DNA of 64,000 bases. Source: Pseudomonas sp. Au-Pse12. Lineage in GTDB: Bacteria; Pseudomonadota; Gammaproteobacteria; Pseudomonadales; Pseudomonadaceae. The notes beneath the pieces are model-generated. The model saw only the letters and a list, made by a program, of their open reading frames with translations. It was not told where the DNA came from and did no database searches. This document shows positions 52,047-60,343 of this stretch, piece after piece. The stretch is from NCBI RefSeq assembly GCF_021341665.1, contig NZ_JAJTTH010000011.1, forward strand, positions 62,001 to 126,000, written 5' to 3'. Every line of letters starts with the position of its first letter. Positions within the stretch are counted from its first letter, which is position 1. A program made the translations under genes and the position numbers.

Positions 52047-52775
52047 ATGGATAGTCGACTCAAATACTCAGGCTTTGTCGCCTCCGACGAAAGTCAATCA
52101 AACGTCTGTTTACAATTGGAAATTGAAAAGCTGCTTGGTGACGTGCAGGGATTAAGTTATGCCTACTTTGCCGCACCTAAAAACAGGGAAGTAACCCCGC
52201 TTATTATTTCGAACTATCCCTCGCGCTGGCTCAAGGCCTATAAGAATGCCAACTATCATTTGATCGATCCGATCATTCATCACGGCCTTAAAAGTTGTGC
52301 GCCCTTTTCCTGGAACGATGCGCTCCAGGCGTGTGGCAACAACAAGGCACAGGAGCTGTTTCGCCGTTCCAGCCAGTACCGGATCTGTTTCGGCGCAACC
52401 TTTACCCTGCATGACGCCGGGGGCATGTTCAGTGCCCTGAGCCTTTGCGATGGTGGCCAGCAAGCCGATTTCGAGCGTCGCATGGCTGACCAGCAGGGGC
52501 AGATCCAGATGGCGTTGATCAGCTTTCATGGGCGGCTGTTGAGCCTGCGGACGGTGGATGAGCTGTTTCCCGAGTCGCAGAACGGCCCGCTTTCGGCCAG
52601 GGAGCTGGGGGTGCTCAAGCTGGTGATGATGGGCAAGGTCTACCGGGAAATCGCGCTGATGTGCGCGATTTCCGAGCGTACCGTGAAATTTCACATGTCC
52701 AACATTTCCGAGAAGCTGCAGGTCTGCAATGCCAAGCAGGCGGTCTACGAGGCGCAGCGCCAGGGCATTCTCTGA
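52047..52775 (+). CDS. LuxR-type acyl-homoserine-lactone receptor/regulator
   Basis: A 242-residue quorum-sensing regulator. The ligand domain (about 20-165) contains the AHL-pocket residues Trp61, Tyr65, Asp74, Pro75 and Trp89 (SRWLKAYKNANYHLIDPI, then PFSWND). The C-terminal helix-turn-helix (about 175-240) reads LSARELGVLKLVMMGKVYREIALMCAISERTVKFHMSNI. Second LuxR systems (CsaR, AurR) are known in P. chlororaphis, but I cannot say whether this is one. It converges on luxI: its stop (52773-52775) directly abuts the luxI stop. The ribosome-binding site is weak. Confidence 0.9.
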   Translation: MDSRLKYSGFVASDESQSNVCLQLEIEKLLGDVQGLSYAYFAAPKNREVTPLIISNYPSRWLKAYKNANYHLIDPIIHHGLKSCAPFSWNDALQACGNNKAQELFRRSSQYRICFGATFTLHDAGGMFSALSLCDGGQQADFERRMADQQGQIQMALISFHGRLLSLRTVDELFPESQNGPLSARELGVLKLVMMGKVYREIALMCAISERTVKFHMSNISEKLQVCNAKQAVYEAQRQGIL

Positions 52776-53444
52776 TCAGGCGCTGACCCGCCGGGGTTCG
52801 TCGAGTGGCTGCAGGCGGTGCGGCCACTGGCTGGCCTGGCGGGGTGAGAGCGGGTGTTTGCGAGCGATGCCGGCCAGCAGTTGCTGACGGTTGAGCTCGT
52901 TTACCGGCATGTTCAGCAAGAGCACCCGTTCCCCGGGCGAGGCTTCGCCGCTATCCAGCACCTCGTAGTGCCAGCCGGCATTGCGCACGATCCGCCCCAT
53001 GGCGGCGCTGACCACCGTGATGATCGATTCCAGGCCGCTGCTGGCGGCATGGTTGTGCATGCACAACAGCAGCATTTCGGTCAGCGGCGCGCAGGCCAGG
53101 CCAAGTTGGCGCGAGCGGGTCTTGTCGACGAAGAAGCGGCTGGATTCGGCCATCAGCGCCTGCTTGGGCGGTTGGCAGCGGAAGAAGTCCCGGAAGGGGC
53201 CTTCGACCATATAGGGGTCCAGGGTATTGATCAGGCGCAGGCCGGCCAGCGGGATATTGTCCCAGGTGCCGATCAGGTAGGTGGTCCGTTCGTTGTCATA
53301 TTCATCGAATTCAATGCCGTTGTTTATATTAACTTTCCAATTTAAACGATCGGCGAATACTTCTTTGCGCAAGCCATACAAGTCCGAAACCCAGGCATGG
53401 GGTGTCGCACTATAGGCCAGTGCGTGAAATTCGATAGATTTCAT
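52776..53444 (-). CDS. LuxI-type acyl-homoserine-lactone synthase
   Basis: Makes an N-acyl-homoserine lactone from SAM and an acyl-ACP. The 222-residue protein starts MKSIEFHALAYSATPHAWVS at 53444 (GGAAG upstream); an in-frame ATG at 53531 would add an unconserved N-terminus. The catalytic set of LuxI is present: Arg26, Phe30, Trp36, Glu45, Asp47, Asp50 and Arg70. The acyl-chain length cannot be predicted. It is tail-to-tail with luxR and diverges from the ketosynthase operon, with lux-box-like sequences in the shared gap. Confidence 0.9.
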   Translation of the reverse strand: MKSIEFHALAYSATPHAWVSDLYGLRKEVFADRLNWKVNINNGIEFDEYDNERTTYLIGTWDNIPLAGLRLINTLDPYMVEGPFRDFFRCQPPKQALMAESSRFFVDKTRSRQLGLACAPLTEMLLLCMHNHAASSGLESIITVVSAAMGRIVRNAGWHYEVLDSGEASPGERVLLLNMPVNELNRQQLLAGIARKHPLSPRQASQWPHRLQPLDEPRRVSA

Positions 53445-53471
53445 ATGGCTAAGACTCTTCCGTGAGAAGTG

Positions 53472-53483
53472 GTACTTAAGTAC
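53472..53483. promoter_or_regulatory. Perfect 12-bp GTAC palindrome near luxI start
   Basis: GTACTTAAGTAC, 28 bp upstream of the luxI ATG. It is too close to luxI to be a class-II lux box for it; could be an operator or a regulator-binding half of the GTAC family seen across the gap. Confidence 0.4.
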
Positions 53484-53522
53484 TAAGTAGTGGGCTGCGC
53501 TGGATGAGAATCCGCGCGCGAA

Positions 53523-53544
53523 AAAAGTCAATCGAATGACTTTT
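53523..53544. promoter_or_regulatory. Inverted repeat in the luxI-ketosynthase gap
   Basis: AAAAGTCA (53523-53530) and TGACTTTT (53537-53544) form a perfect 8-bp inverted repeat around ATCGAA, close to the predicted luxI transcript start. Could be an operator or a leader hairpin. Confidence 0.4.
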
Positions 53545-53573
53545 GTTAGTTTATCAATCTGTGCTCTGCGGCG

Positions 53574-53593
53574 ACCTGTACTTAGGTGTAGTT
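53574..53593. promoter_or_regulatory. lux-box-like dyad 1
   Basis: ACCTGTACTTAGGTGTAGTT, matching 15 of 20 positions of dyad 2. It is centred near 53583.5; on the minus strand a -10-like TAAACT (complement of 53548-53553) lies 33 bp away, giving class-II activator spacing for luxI. Likely the site where the LuxR protein activates luxI. Confidence 0.6.
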
Positions 53594-53630
53594 GCCATTG
53601 TGATTGTTTGAGTTTTTTAAGTCTGCGTTG

Positions 53631-53650
53631 ATCTGTACCTAGATACAGTT
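53631..53650. promoter_or_regulatory. lux-box-like dyad 2
   Basis: ATCTGTACCTAGATACAGTT, an imperfect dyad with perfect inner CTGTA/TACAG arms. It lies 57 bp from dyad 1 and 234 bp upstream of the ketosynthase ATG. A weak ACTTAT -10 candidate is at 53674-53679. Expected to control the biosynthetic operon. Confidence 0.6.
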
Positions 53651-53762
53651 GTCGGCCCCGGGCAATTACGACAACTTATCCCCGCCGGTGGTTAAGGCCT
53701 ATCCGACGTCGTCGCGATGCACTCTTCAATGTTGAATGAGTTTCAAATAGACGTCATGGCCA

Positions 53763-53776
53763 GTACTTGCGAGTAC
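53763..53776. promoter_or_regulatory. GTACT/AGTAC dyad in the ketosynthase leader
   Basis: GTACT (53763-53767) and AGTAC (53772-53776) around TGCG. It belongs to the same GTAC-containing group as the lux-box-like dyads; its role, operator or leader hairpin, is not clear. Confidence 0.35.
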
Positions 53777-53883
53777 CTCCACTTGCGCTATCGCCGAACA
53801 TGCCACTGACAGTGCGGGCCTCTGGAACAGGCTTCTTCAGGCTGCGTGGCATCTCCAGCCAAGACATCGAAACAGGGAAGATC

Positions 53884-55152
53884 ATGGAAAAGCCCGCTTC
53901 TTCAGAATCGCGCCGGGTGGTTGTAACCGGTTATGGCGCCATTTGCTCGCTCGGCCAGAATGTCAATGCCATCTGGGACGCAATGATGGATTATCAGGTC
54001 GGCTACCGTCAGCACCGCTTCGATGATCCGAGCATCCATGCACGTTACTTCGGCTTCATTGACGACTTCGGTCGTGAAGCGATGCGGCCGTTTTCGAAAA
54101 AGATCTCCAAGATGTTGCCGTTGTTCGCCAAGTACAGCCTGGTGGCCACCCACGAGGCGATTCACATGGCGTTCGGCGACACGCCCCTGGACGACATCGT
54201 CTCGCCCTTCGAGCGCGGGGTGATCCTGGGTACCGGCTGGGGTGGGCTCGACACCGCCAACTGCAACAACAACGAATACCGCGAGCAGGGCATTTCCACG
54301 TCGTTCGCCACCGTCATGTCGATGTGCAATGCCGCCACTGCCGGCATCACCATGAACTGGAACATGCGCGGTATCCAGAACAGCCCGGTGGCGGCTTGCG
54401 CCACTGGCACCATCGCCATTGGCGAGGCTTATGAAGCCATCCGCAGCGGCCGCGCCAGGGTGATGATCGCCGGAGGCAGTGAATCGCTGAAGGAGCAGTT
54501 CAACGTCTGGTCGGTGGATGTCATCCAGGCCCTGACCAAGGAACAGGAAAACCCGCGCCTGGCGTGCTGCCCGTTCAGCAAGGGCCGCAGCGGCTTTGTA
54601 CTCTCCGAGGGCGCGGCGGTGCTGTGCCTGGAAGACTATGAGCTGGCCCGGGCGCGGGGCGCGAAGATTCTTGGCGAGATCACCGGCTACGCCAACTATT
54701 CGGACGCCTACGACATGACGGCCCCCGCCGAAGACATGCAGGCCCGGGTACGGGTGATCAACGATGTCTGCCGCCAGGCCTGCGTGGAAGCGGCGCAGAT
54801 CGACTACGTCAACCTGCACGGCACTTCGACTCCGCTCAACGATGTCAACGAAACCCGCTCGATCAAGCTGGCTCTGGGGGACGCCGCCTATGGCATCCCG
54901 ATGTCCAGCACCAAGTCCTACACCGGTCACCTCATCGGCGCCGCCGGGTCCATGGAGGCGATCTTCTGCCTCAAGGCCATGGATCGCGGCACGGTCCCGG
55001 CGACCCTCCACATGGATGAGGCCGACCCTGAATGCGACCTCAACTACGTGCCCAACCAGCATCTGCATGGGCAGTCCCTGACGAACGTACTGAACCTGAG
55101 CTTCGGCTTCGGCGGTGCCAACGCCGGCATCATGCTGCGCAAGGTGGTCTGA
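53884..55152 (+). CDS. FabF-like beta-ketoacyl-ACP synthase
   Basis: A 422-residue condensing enzyme that extends an acyl chain with malonyl-ACP. The Cys-His-His catalytic triad is present: Cys172 (VAACATGTIAIG), His312 (VNLHGTSTPLND) and His349 (KSYTGHLIGAAG, with Lys344), and the terminal loop is LSFGFGGANAGIML. ATG at 53884 has AGGGAAG upstream and begins MEKPASSESRRVVVTGYGA; the upstream in-frame start at 53767 adds an unconserved leader. It is a single KS without a chain-length factor, so FabF-like rather than a minimal aromatic PKS. First gene of the operon. Confidence 0.92.
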   Translation: MEKPASSESRRVVVTGYGAICSLGQNVNAIWDAMMDYQVGYRQHRFDDPSIHARYFGFIDDFGREAMRPFSKKISKMLPLFAKYSLVATHEAIHMAFGDTPLDDIVSPFERGVILGTGWGGLDTANCNNNEYREQGISTSFATVMSMCNAATAGITMNWNMRGIQNSPVAACATGTIAIGEAYEAIRSGRARVMIAGGSESLKEQFNVWSVDVIQALTKEQENPRLACCPFSKGRSGFVLSEGAAVLCLEDYELARARGAKILGEITGYANYSDAYDMTAPAEDMQARVRVINDVCRQACVEAAQIDYVNLHGTSTPLNDVNETRSIKLALGDAAYGIPMSSTKSYTGHLIGAAGSMEAIFCLKAMDRGTVPATLHMDEADPECDLNYVPNQHLHGQSLTNVLNLSFGFGGANAGIMLRKVV

Positions 55153-55154
55153 TC

Positions 55155-55958
55155 ATGCAGCTGCAATTCGGAGCCGAGCAGATCGAGACTTGGGCCGGTC
55201 TCTCCGGCGATCGCAACCCGATTCATTTCGATCTTGAGGCCGCTCGCCGCATGGACGCCGCCGATGTGGTGGTGCACGGCATGCTGGCGCTGCTGCCGGT
55301 CAAGCACCGCATGGGCCAGGTGGTGCAGGGGCTGCCCCAGGACTGGATGCAGTTCAAGGCGCTGCTCAAGGCGCCAGTGCTGCGCGACAGCACCGTCGCC
55401 CTGTCGACCCGCGAGCGCAGCGACAGTACCGGGTTCAAGCTGCATTCCAGCGACGGCGGCAGTGAGCACGTCATTGGTCATGTCCGCGCCGTCGAGGCCC
55501 CGGTCTGGTCTTCCACGACCCCGGGCTTCCTGCTGGCGCGCGAGGAGGTGACGGCCTGGCTCGCCCGGTTCCGGGGCGACCTGGGCCGGGGCTTCGATGA
55601 CTGGGTCGCGCTCGATGCCCTGATCTTTTCCCATTTCCTTCGCCATCGGCTGGGGGTGATCTTCGATTGCCTGTCGCCGCAATTCGGCCCAGGGCCGGAT
55701 CGGCTCGAAGACCTGTCCGAGCATCTACTGGTCGTGCAGACCAGCCACCAGATCACCTTCTGCACGTCGCTGCGTTCCCTGGGCGAACTGCAGGCCGATA
55801 TCCGCTGCGAGATCGACAACATTCACCTGATCGAAAGCCCGGGCAAGGCCGTGGGCACCCTCGATCTCGGGGTGTTCGTCAGCGATCGCCACGTAATGAC
55901 CATCACCCTGGGGCTGATGATAAAGGCCCTCCCAACCTCCCAAGGAGTTATGCAATGA
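55155..55958 (+). CDS. MaoC-like hotdog dehydratase
   Basis: A 267-residue protein. The hydratase/dehydratase motif GDRNPIHFDLEAARRM (about residues 18-33, the conserved Asp and His) is at the N-terminus, followed by VVVHGMLAL. A second hotdog-like half (about 150-267) lacks an obvious catalytic motif. It should dehydrate a beta-hydroxyacyl-ACP to the enoyl form. The start is 2 bp after the ketosynthase stop; its stop overlaps the ACP start (ATGA). No enoyl reductase is encoded in the window, so double bonds could be kept (inference). Confidence 0.85.
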   Translation: MQLQFGAEQIETWAGLSGDRNPIHFDLEAARRMDAADVVVHGMLALLPVKHRMGQVVQGLPQDWMQFKALLKAPVLRDSTVALSTRERSDSTGFKLHSSDGGSEHVIGHVRAVEAPVWSSTTPGFLLAREEVTAWLARFRGDLGRGFDDWVALDALIFSHFLRHRLGVIFDCLSPQFGPGPDRLEDLSEHLLVVQTSHQITFCTSLRSLGELQADIRCEIDNIHLIESPGKAVGTLDLGVFVSDRHVMTITLGLMIKALPTSQGVMQ

Positions 55959-56221
55959 CCACTGTAGAGCATGTATTCGCCGTTGTTCGCGACCTCATCC
56001 TGGAGCTCAAGGATGTCGACGAAGATGCCGTGACCCTCGATACCCACATCGAGTCGATGGAGTTCGACAGCCTGGACTTCGTCGAGATGCAGGTCGTGGT
56101 GCAGAAGAAGATCGGCGTGGCGCTGGACCCCGATTCGTTCGCCCGCCGCAAGATCGCCACGCTGCGCCAGCTGTGCGAGTTCGTGGTCGAGCTCAAGGAA
56201 TCGGCCGCCGTACCTGCCTGA
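55955..56221 (+). CDS. Acyl carrier protein
   Basis: An 88-residue acidic carrier protein. The phosphopantetheine-bearing Ser39 lies in EFDSLDFVEMQ (DSL motif), and the helices around it match the ACP fold. It carries the growing chain for the KS, DH and KR of this operon. It overlaps the dehydratase stop (ATGA); AAGGAG 10 bases upstream. No phosphopantetheinyl transferase is in the window, so a host enzyme must activate it. Sequence is distinct from the housekeeping ACP (typical VDTVELVMALE motif absent). Confidence 0.92.
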   Translation: MTTVEHVFAVVRDLILELKDVDEDAVTLDTHIESMEFDSLDFVEMQVVVQKKIGVALDPDSFARRKIATLRQLCEFVVELKESAAVPA

Positions 56222-56257
56222 CCGGGCAGGCCCACTGTTACGCATAGGAGCAAGGGA

Positions 56258-57157
56258 ATGTCCACGCTGACCAATAGTGTGCTCGCCATTTCAGAAGCAA
56301 GAGAATCCAAGGTCCGCAAGCTGAGCGAAGTCTCGCATCACAAGACCATGGACCACGCGACCGTGCTGCCCTGGGACCAGGATGTCGATCGCAGCCTGTA
56401 CCCGAAGGACCCCGACCATCTGTGGATCAACGGCACGCGTTTCTGCGAAGGCCTGAGCGAGGCGCAGAAGCTGGAGCTGGCCTGGCTTGAGACCGGCCGT
56501 GACATCTCCATGTTCATCTGGCTGGAGCAAACCATTCCGCCGCTGTACATGGGTTACGTCACCCAGTTCCATGACCGCATCTCCCAGGACCTGCAGGAGT
56601 ACCTGATGATCTTCTCCAAGGAGGAGATCGTGCATACCCTGACGTTCAAGCGCTTCATGGCCAAGGCCGGCCTGCAACTGTGGAACCCGCCGGTGGGGCT
56701 CTACGAGTTGCTCACCCAGACGCTGCCGAAGATGGAGCCGGCGGTGGGCGTGCTGTTCACCCTGCTGATCGAGTGGGTCGCGGAGATGGGCGCAATGCAC
56801 ACGTCCCAGGGCCCCGGCATCGAACCCATGACCCGGACCATGTTCCGCGAGCATCACCATGACGAGGCCCGGCACATCGCCTTCGGCCGCTGGATCAGCG
56901 AGTCGTTCTTTGAAACGGCCAGCCCGGAGTCCATCGCCCAGGTGAAGGCCATGAGCCGCCGGATCATTCCGGCGTTGATCGACATGTTCACCTACAACCC
57001 GGAAATCGCCCGGCACACCTCGTTCGAGTTTCCGATCGCGATGGACGACAAGGCGAAGATCGAGGAAGTCTGGCGCTCGGAACACAATGCCCGGCTCAAT
57101 GACCAGCGCTTTGTCGAGATCTACGCCTGGGTCGACAAGCTGGGGCTGCGCCAATGA
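56258..57157 (+). CDS. AurF-type di-iron oxygenase
   Basis: A 299-residue ferritin-like protein resembling AurF/CmlI non-haem di-iron oxygenases. Putative iron ligands are Glu90, Glu123 and His126 (SKEEIVHTL), Glu172 (LIEWVAE), His199, Glu203 and His206 (REHHHDEARH), the same number and, for the last four, the same spacing as AurF (27, 4 and 3 residues). Known members oxygenate aryl amines to nitro groups, but relatives act on other substrates; here the substrate is likely tethered to ACP or carried by the pathway. Its start has AGGAGCAAGGGA upstream, and its stop overlaps the next gene (ATGA). Confidence 0.85.
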   Translation: MSTLTNSVLAISEARESKVRKLSEVSHHKTMDHATVLPWDQDVDRSLYPKDPDHLWINGTRFCEGLSEAQKLELAWLETGRDISMFIWLEQTIPPLYMGYVTQFHDRISQDLQEYLMIFSKEEIVHTLTFKRFMAKAGLQLWNPPVGLYELLTQTLPKMEPAVGVLFTLLIEWVAEMGAMHTSQGPGIEPMTRTMFREHHHDEARHIAFGRWISESFFETASPESIAQVKAMSRRIIPALIDMFTYNPEIARHTSFEFPIAMDDKAKIEEVWRSEHNARLNDQRFVEIYAWVDKLGLRQ

Positions 57158-58677
57158 GCCAGCCGTCCTGGGACGCCATTTTCGTCGGTGCCGGGATCAC
57201 CAGCCTGGCCTGCGCGGCGATGCTGGTGAAGCGCAACCCCGGGGTGCGCCTGCTGGTGATCGACAAGCATATTGTCGTCGGCGGTTACGCTTCCACCTTC
57301 AGCCGGCCGAAGCAGGACGCCGTGTTCGACTGCAGCCTGCACAAGCTCAGCGGCATGGCCGAGGGGGGCAACCTGATCCGCATCCTGCGCGACCTGGAGC
57401 TGACGCAGGCATTGGACCTGGTCTATCCCCAAGACTACTTCTGCGCCTACCGGGACGGCAGCGTGCTGCCACTGGCCAACGATGCGGACGAGGCGCAGCG
57501 CCAGCTGGCCGAGCGCTTTCCCCATCAGGTCGAGGCCATCGCGACTTTTTTCGAGCATGTGCGCACCTACGGGCGCAACGGTTACTACCAGTTCCAGATG
57601 CTGGACGGCACCTTTGAGCCGGACATGGCCCAATTGCGCTTCGCCCATCGCAACCTGAAGCACAAGACCGTGCGCCAGGCGCTGCACGAGCTGTTCGACG
57701 ATCCCTACCTGATCGAGATCCTGGCGGCGCCGGGCATCTATGTCGGGGGCTACTCGGAGGACCTGGGCTACCTGTACTACCTGCATGTGGTGTACGCCAC
57801 GCTGAACCGCGGCAACGCCTATGTCGCGGGGTCCTCACAGCTGCTGTCGAACCTGCTGGCGCAGCGTATCGAACAGGCCGGTGGGCAGGTGCTGCTGAGC
57901 ACCCGGGTCGATGGCGTGCTCACCGACGGCCAGGGTAATGCCACGGGCGTGAGCACCAACCGTGGGGTGTTTCATTCGTCGCAGGTGTACATCAACGCTT
58001 CGCCGCACTACGCGGTGCAGCACCTGTTCGCGGCGGACGTGGAGCTGGATGCCACCCGGGAGAAGCTCAGCGCGCTGAAGCCGGCCCGCTCGACCACCAC
58101 GGTGTACCTGGTGACTGACCTGCCGCCGGAGCAACTGGGCCTGGAACACAGCGAGTCGATGCTGTTCGCCAGCGACCCGGCGGCCGGCGCCGAACTGCGC
58201 ATGGCGGCGCAAGCCAGTGGTTATGACGCCGCCCTCAGTGAACGGGCCTTCTGGGAAATGTCGCCGATCGAAGTCACCAACTATCACGCCCTGGACCCGA
58301 AGGCGGGGCTGGTGGTGTGCATCAACGTGCTCGACTCGATCGCCCATTGGCCCCAGCGCCGCACCGCGCAGTACCGGGCCAAGAAGCAGCGGGCCGGCGA
58401 GGTCCTGGTGGAGCGCCTGCTGAGCCAGGTGCCGCAGTTGCGCGGGCATGTGCTGCACACCGAGGTCGCCACGCCCCACACCTATGTGCGCTTTACCAAC
58501 AACACCGATGGCTCGGGGTATGGCGCGATGGTGGGGACTGACCTCAAGGGGCATGTGTTCCATCACGGGTTCCCGGTACAGGGCGTGCAGTTTCTCAGCG
58601 CCTGGGTGGCGGGCCCCAGTTATGAAGCCGCATTCGGCTATGCGGAGATGAAAGCCAGGCAATGGAGGCGGGCATGA
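57154..58677 (+). CDS. CrtI-like FAD-dependent oxidoreductase 1
   Basis: A 507-residue flavoprotein of the phytoene desaturase / carotenoid isomerase / retinol saturase superfamily. The FAD motif is DAIFVGAGITSLACAAMLV (residues 7-25) with IDKHIVVGGYASTF. The C-terminal contact GVQFLSAWVAGPSYEAAFG lacks the usual GxGxxG-like Gly pattern present in the other two paralogues, so FAD binding or activity may differ. Family members desaturate, isomerise or saturate polyene chains. It overlaps the di-iron gene upstream and the hydrolase gene downstream (each ATGA). Confidence 0.85.
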   Translation: MSQPSWDAIFVGAGITSLACAAMLVKRNPGVRLLVIDKHIVVGGYASTFSRPKQDAVFDCSLHKLSGMAEGGNLIRILRDLELTQALDLVYPQDYFCAYRDGSVLPLANDADEAQRQLAERFPHQVEAIATFFEHVRTYGRNGYYQFQMLDGTFEPDMAQLRFAHRNLKHKTVRQALHELFDDPYLIEILAAPGIYVGGYSEDLGYLYYLHVVYATLNRGNAYVAGSSQLLSNLLAQRIEQAGGQVLLSTRVDGVLTDGQGNATGVSTNRGVFHSSQVYINASPHYAVQHLFAADVELDATREKLSALKPARSTTTVYLVTDLPPEQLGLEHSESMLFASDPAAGAELRMAAQASGYDAALSERAFWEMSPIEVTNYHALDPKAGLVVCINVLDSIAHWPQRRTAQYRAKKQRAGEVLVERLLSQVPQLRGHVLHTEVATPHTYVRFTNNTDGSGYGAMVGTDLKGHVFHHGFPVQGVQFLSAWVAGPSYEAAFGYAEMKARQWRRA

Positions 58678-59513
58678 GCAAGCACGAGCAAGCGACCGGC
58701 TGGCTGGGGATCGCCATTTCCAAGCTGTTCATCCGGGTGATGTTCCGCCAGGTGCAGGGCTGGACGCGCGCGGTGCCCAGCCACGCGGCGGGCTTTGTCG
58801 AGACGGCGCGCGATGGCAGCCGGCTGGAGGGCGCTTCGCTGCGCACCACGGCCATGCGCCCTCGCGGCGTGGTGCTGTTGTGTCATCCGTTCCTCAAGTA
58901 CGGCATGCACTACTTTTTCGAGAACAACCTGGACCAGGCTTTTCTCGACCAGGGCTATCACGTGGTGGCCTTCAACTTCAAAGGTTTCGGCCGCAGCACC
59001 ATCGGCGGCCACGCGTTTGCCGACGATGTGCTGGCGATTGCCCGGCGTGTCACGCGGGACAACCCCGGCCTGCCCATCCACCTGGTGGGCTGTTCGTTCG
59101 GTGGCTATCACCTGTCCCACGCCCTGGCGCGGGATGCCACGCCCTTTACCTCGGCGGTACTGGACAGCGTGCCGATTTCCGTACGCAGCTACTTCACGCG
59201 CGGGCCGCTGCGGCTGGCGATGCGCTGGATCAGTGGCAGCCGGCTGGCGGTCCCCACGGGTACCTGCGCCATCGATCACTCGCTGCGCGACGTGCGTCAT
59301 TTGCCGATCGCCTATTTCTACGGGCGCAACGACCGCTTCATTCCGGATGCCAGCGTGGCGGGGCTCAGCCTGGATTGCGAAGCGTTGCATGTGGTCGGTT
59401 TCGATGATTGCCGCCACCTGGAAAACCACAAGAAACACCGGGACCGCTATTTCGAGGAAATCTTTGAATTCTTCGCCCGAGCGGAAGCCCGGAAAAACGC
59501 CGTGCCGGCCTAA
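58674..59513 (+). CDS. Alpha/beta hydrolase
   Basis: A 279-residue hydrolase with the nucleophile elbow GCSFGG (Ser141, in HLVGCSFGGYHLSHA), an acid candidate in GRNDRFIPD and the catalytic His in DDCRHLENHKKH. The oxyanion region LLCHPFLKYGMHYFF is near residue 70. In this operon it could act as the thioesterase that frees the acyl chain from ACP, or as a side-chain hydrolase. GGAGG lies 6 bases before the ATG at 58674, which overlaps the upstream stop; an in-frame ATG at 58662 is less favourable. Confidence 0.87.
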   Translation: MSKHEQATGWLGIAISKLFIRVMFRQVQGWTRAVPSHAAGFVETARDGSRLEGASLRTTAMRPRGVVLLCHPFLKYGMHYFFENNLDQAFLDQGYHVVAFNFKGFGRSTIGGHAFADDVLAIARRVTRDNPGLPIHLVGCSFGGYHLSHALARDATPFTSAVLDSVPISVRSYFTRGPLRLAMRWISGSRLAVPTGTCAIDHSLRDVRHLPIAYFYGRNDRFIPDASVAGLSLDCEALHVVGFDDCRHLENHKKHRDRYFEEIFEFFARAEARKNAVPA

Positions 59514-59549
59514 CGGCGGCAGGGATCATCAGGCTAAAGGATGTAGATC

Positions 59550-60305
59550 ATGGATGTTCAGCAGTCTTCAAACGGGAAATGGGTACTGGTCAGTGGCGGC
59601 AGTCGTGGCATCGGGCGCGCGCTGGTGCTGGCCCTGGCTCAGGAGGGCTATCAGGTCGCGTTCACCTATCAGTCCTCGGCCGAGGCGGCCCAGCAGCTGG
59701 AGCGTGAGGTGGCCGCCCGCGGTGGCCAGGCCTTCGGGCATGTCTGCGATGGGCGGGCCCCGGCTTCGGTCGAGGCCGTGTGCGGGCAGTTGGTGGAGAC
59801 CCTGGGCGAGCCCTACGGTTTGATCAACAACATGGGCGTGACCGGCGACCAACTGCTGTTCAACTTCGACATCGAGCGTTACCGCGACGTGGTCGCGACC
59901 AACCTCGACTCGGCGGTGTACTTCAGCAAGTGCCTGGCCCCGGCGATGGCGGGTGAGCGGCGCGGCAAGATTTTGCACATGTCCTCGGTCAGCGGGCTCA
60001 AGGGCAACAAGGGCCAGTTGGGTTATTCGGCGACCAAGGCGGCGATGATCGGCATCACCAAGACCATGGCGCTCGAGCTGGCGCGCTTCAAGATCACCGT
60101 CAATGCCATCGCCCCGGGCTTCATTGCCACCGAGATGGTCGAGCAGATCGCCGAGCCGGTGCGCAAGTCGATCACCGACACCATTCCCCTCAAGCGCTTC
60201 GGTGACGTGCGGGAAGTGGCGGCCCTGGCCAGCTTCCTGCTGTCGCCCCAGGCCGACTACATCACTGGCCAGACCTTCGTCATCGATGGCGGCCTGACGG
60301 CCTGA
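59550..60305 (+). CDS. FabG-like 3-oxoacyl-ACP reductase
   Basis: A 251-residue classical SDR. The NADPH motif is SGGSRGIGRAL (residues 15-25), the usual NNAG appears as NNMG (INNMGVTGDQ), and the catalytic Ser and YxxxK are in MSSVSGLKGNKGQLGYSATKAA. The C-terminus YITGQTFVIDGGLTA is typical of FabG. It supplies the ketoreduction step between the ketosynthase and dehydratase. It starts 36 bp after the hydrolase gene, with AAAGGA upstream of the ATG. Distinct from the housekeeping FabG because it is embedded in this operon. Confidence 0.92.
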   Translation: MDVQQSSNGKWVLVSGGSRGIGRALVLALAQEGYQVAFTYQSSAEAAQQLEREVAARGGQAFGHVCDGRAPASVEAVCGQLVETLGEPYGLINNMGVTGDQLLFNFDIERYRDVVATNLDSAVYFSKCLAPAMAGERRGKILHMSSVSGLKGNKGQLGYSATKAAMIGITKTMALELARFKITVNAIAPGFIATEMVEQIAEPVRKSITDTIPLKRFGDVREVAALASFLLSPQADYITGQTFVIDGGLTA

Positions 60306-60343
60306 TGGATTGTCCCGATCTGGCCGCAGAGCCAGGAGAAGTC

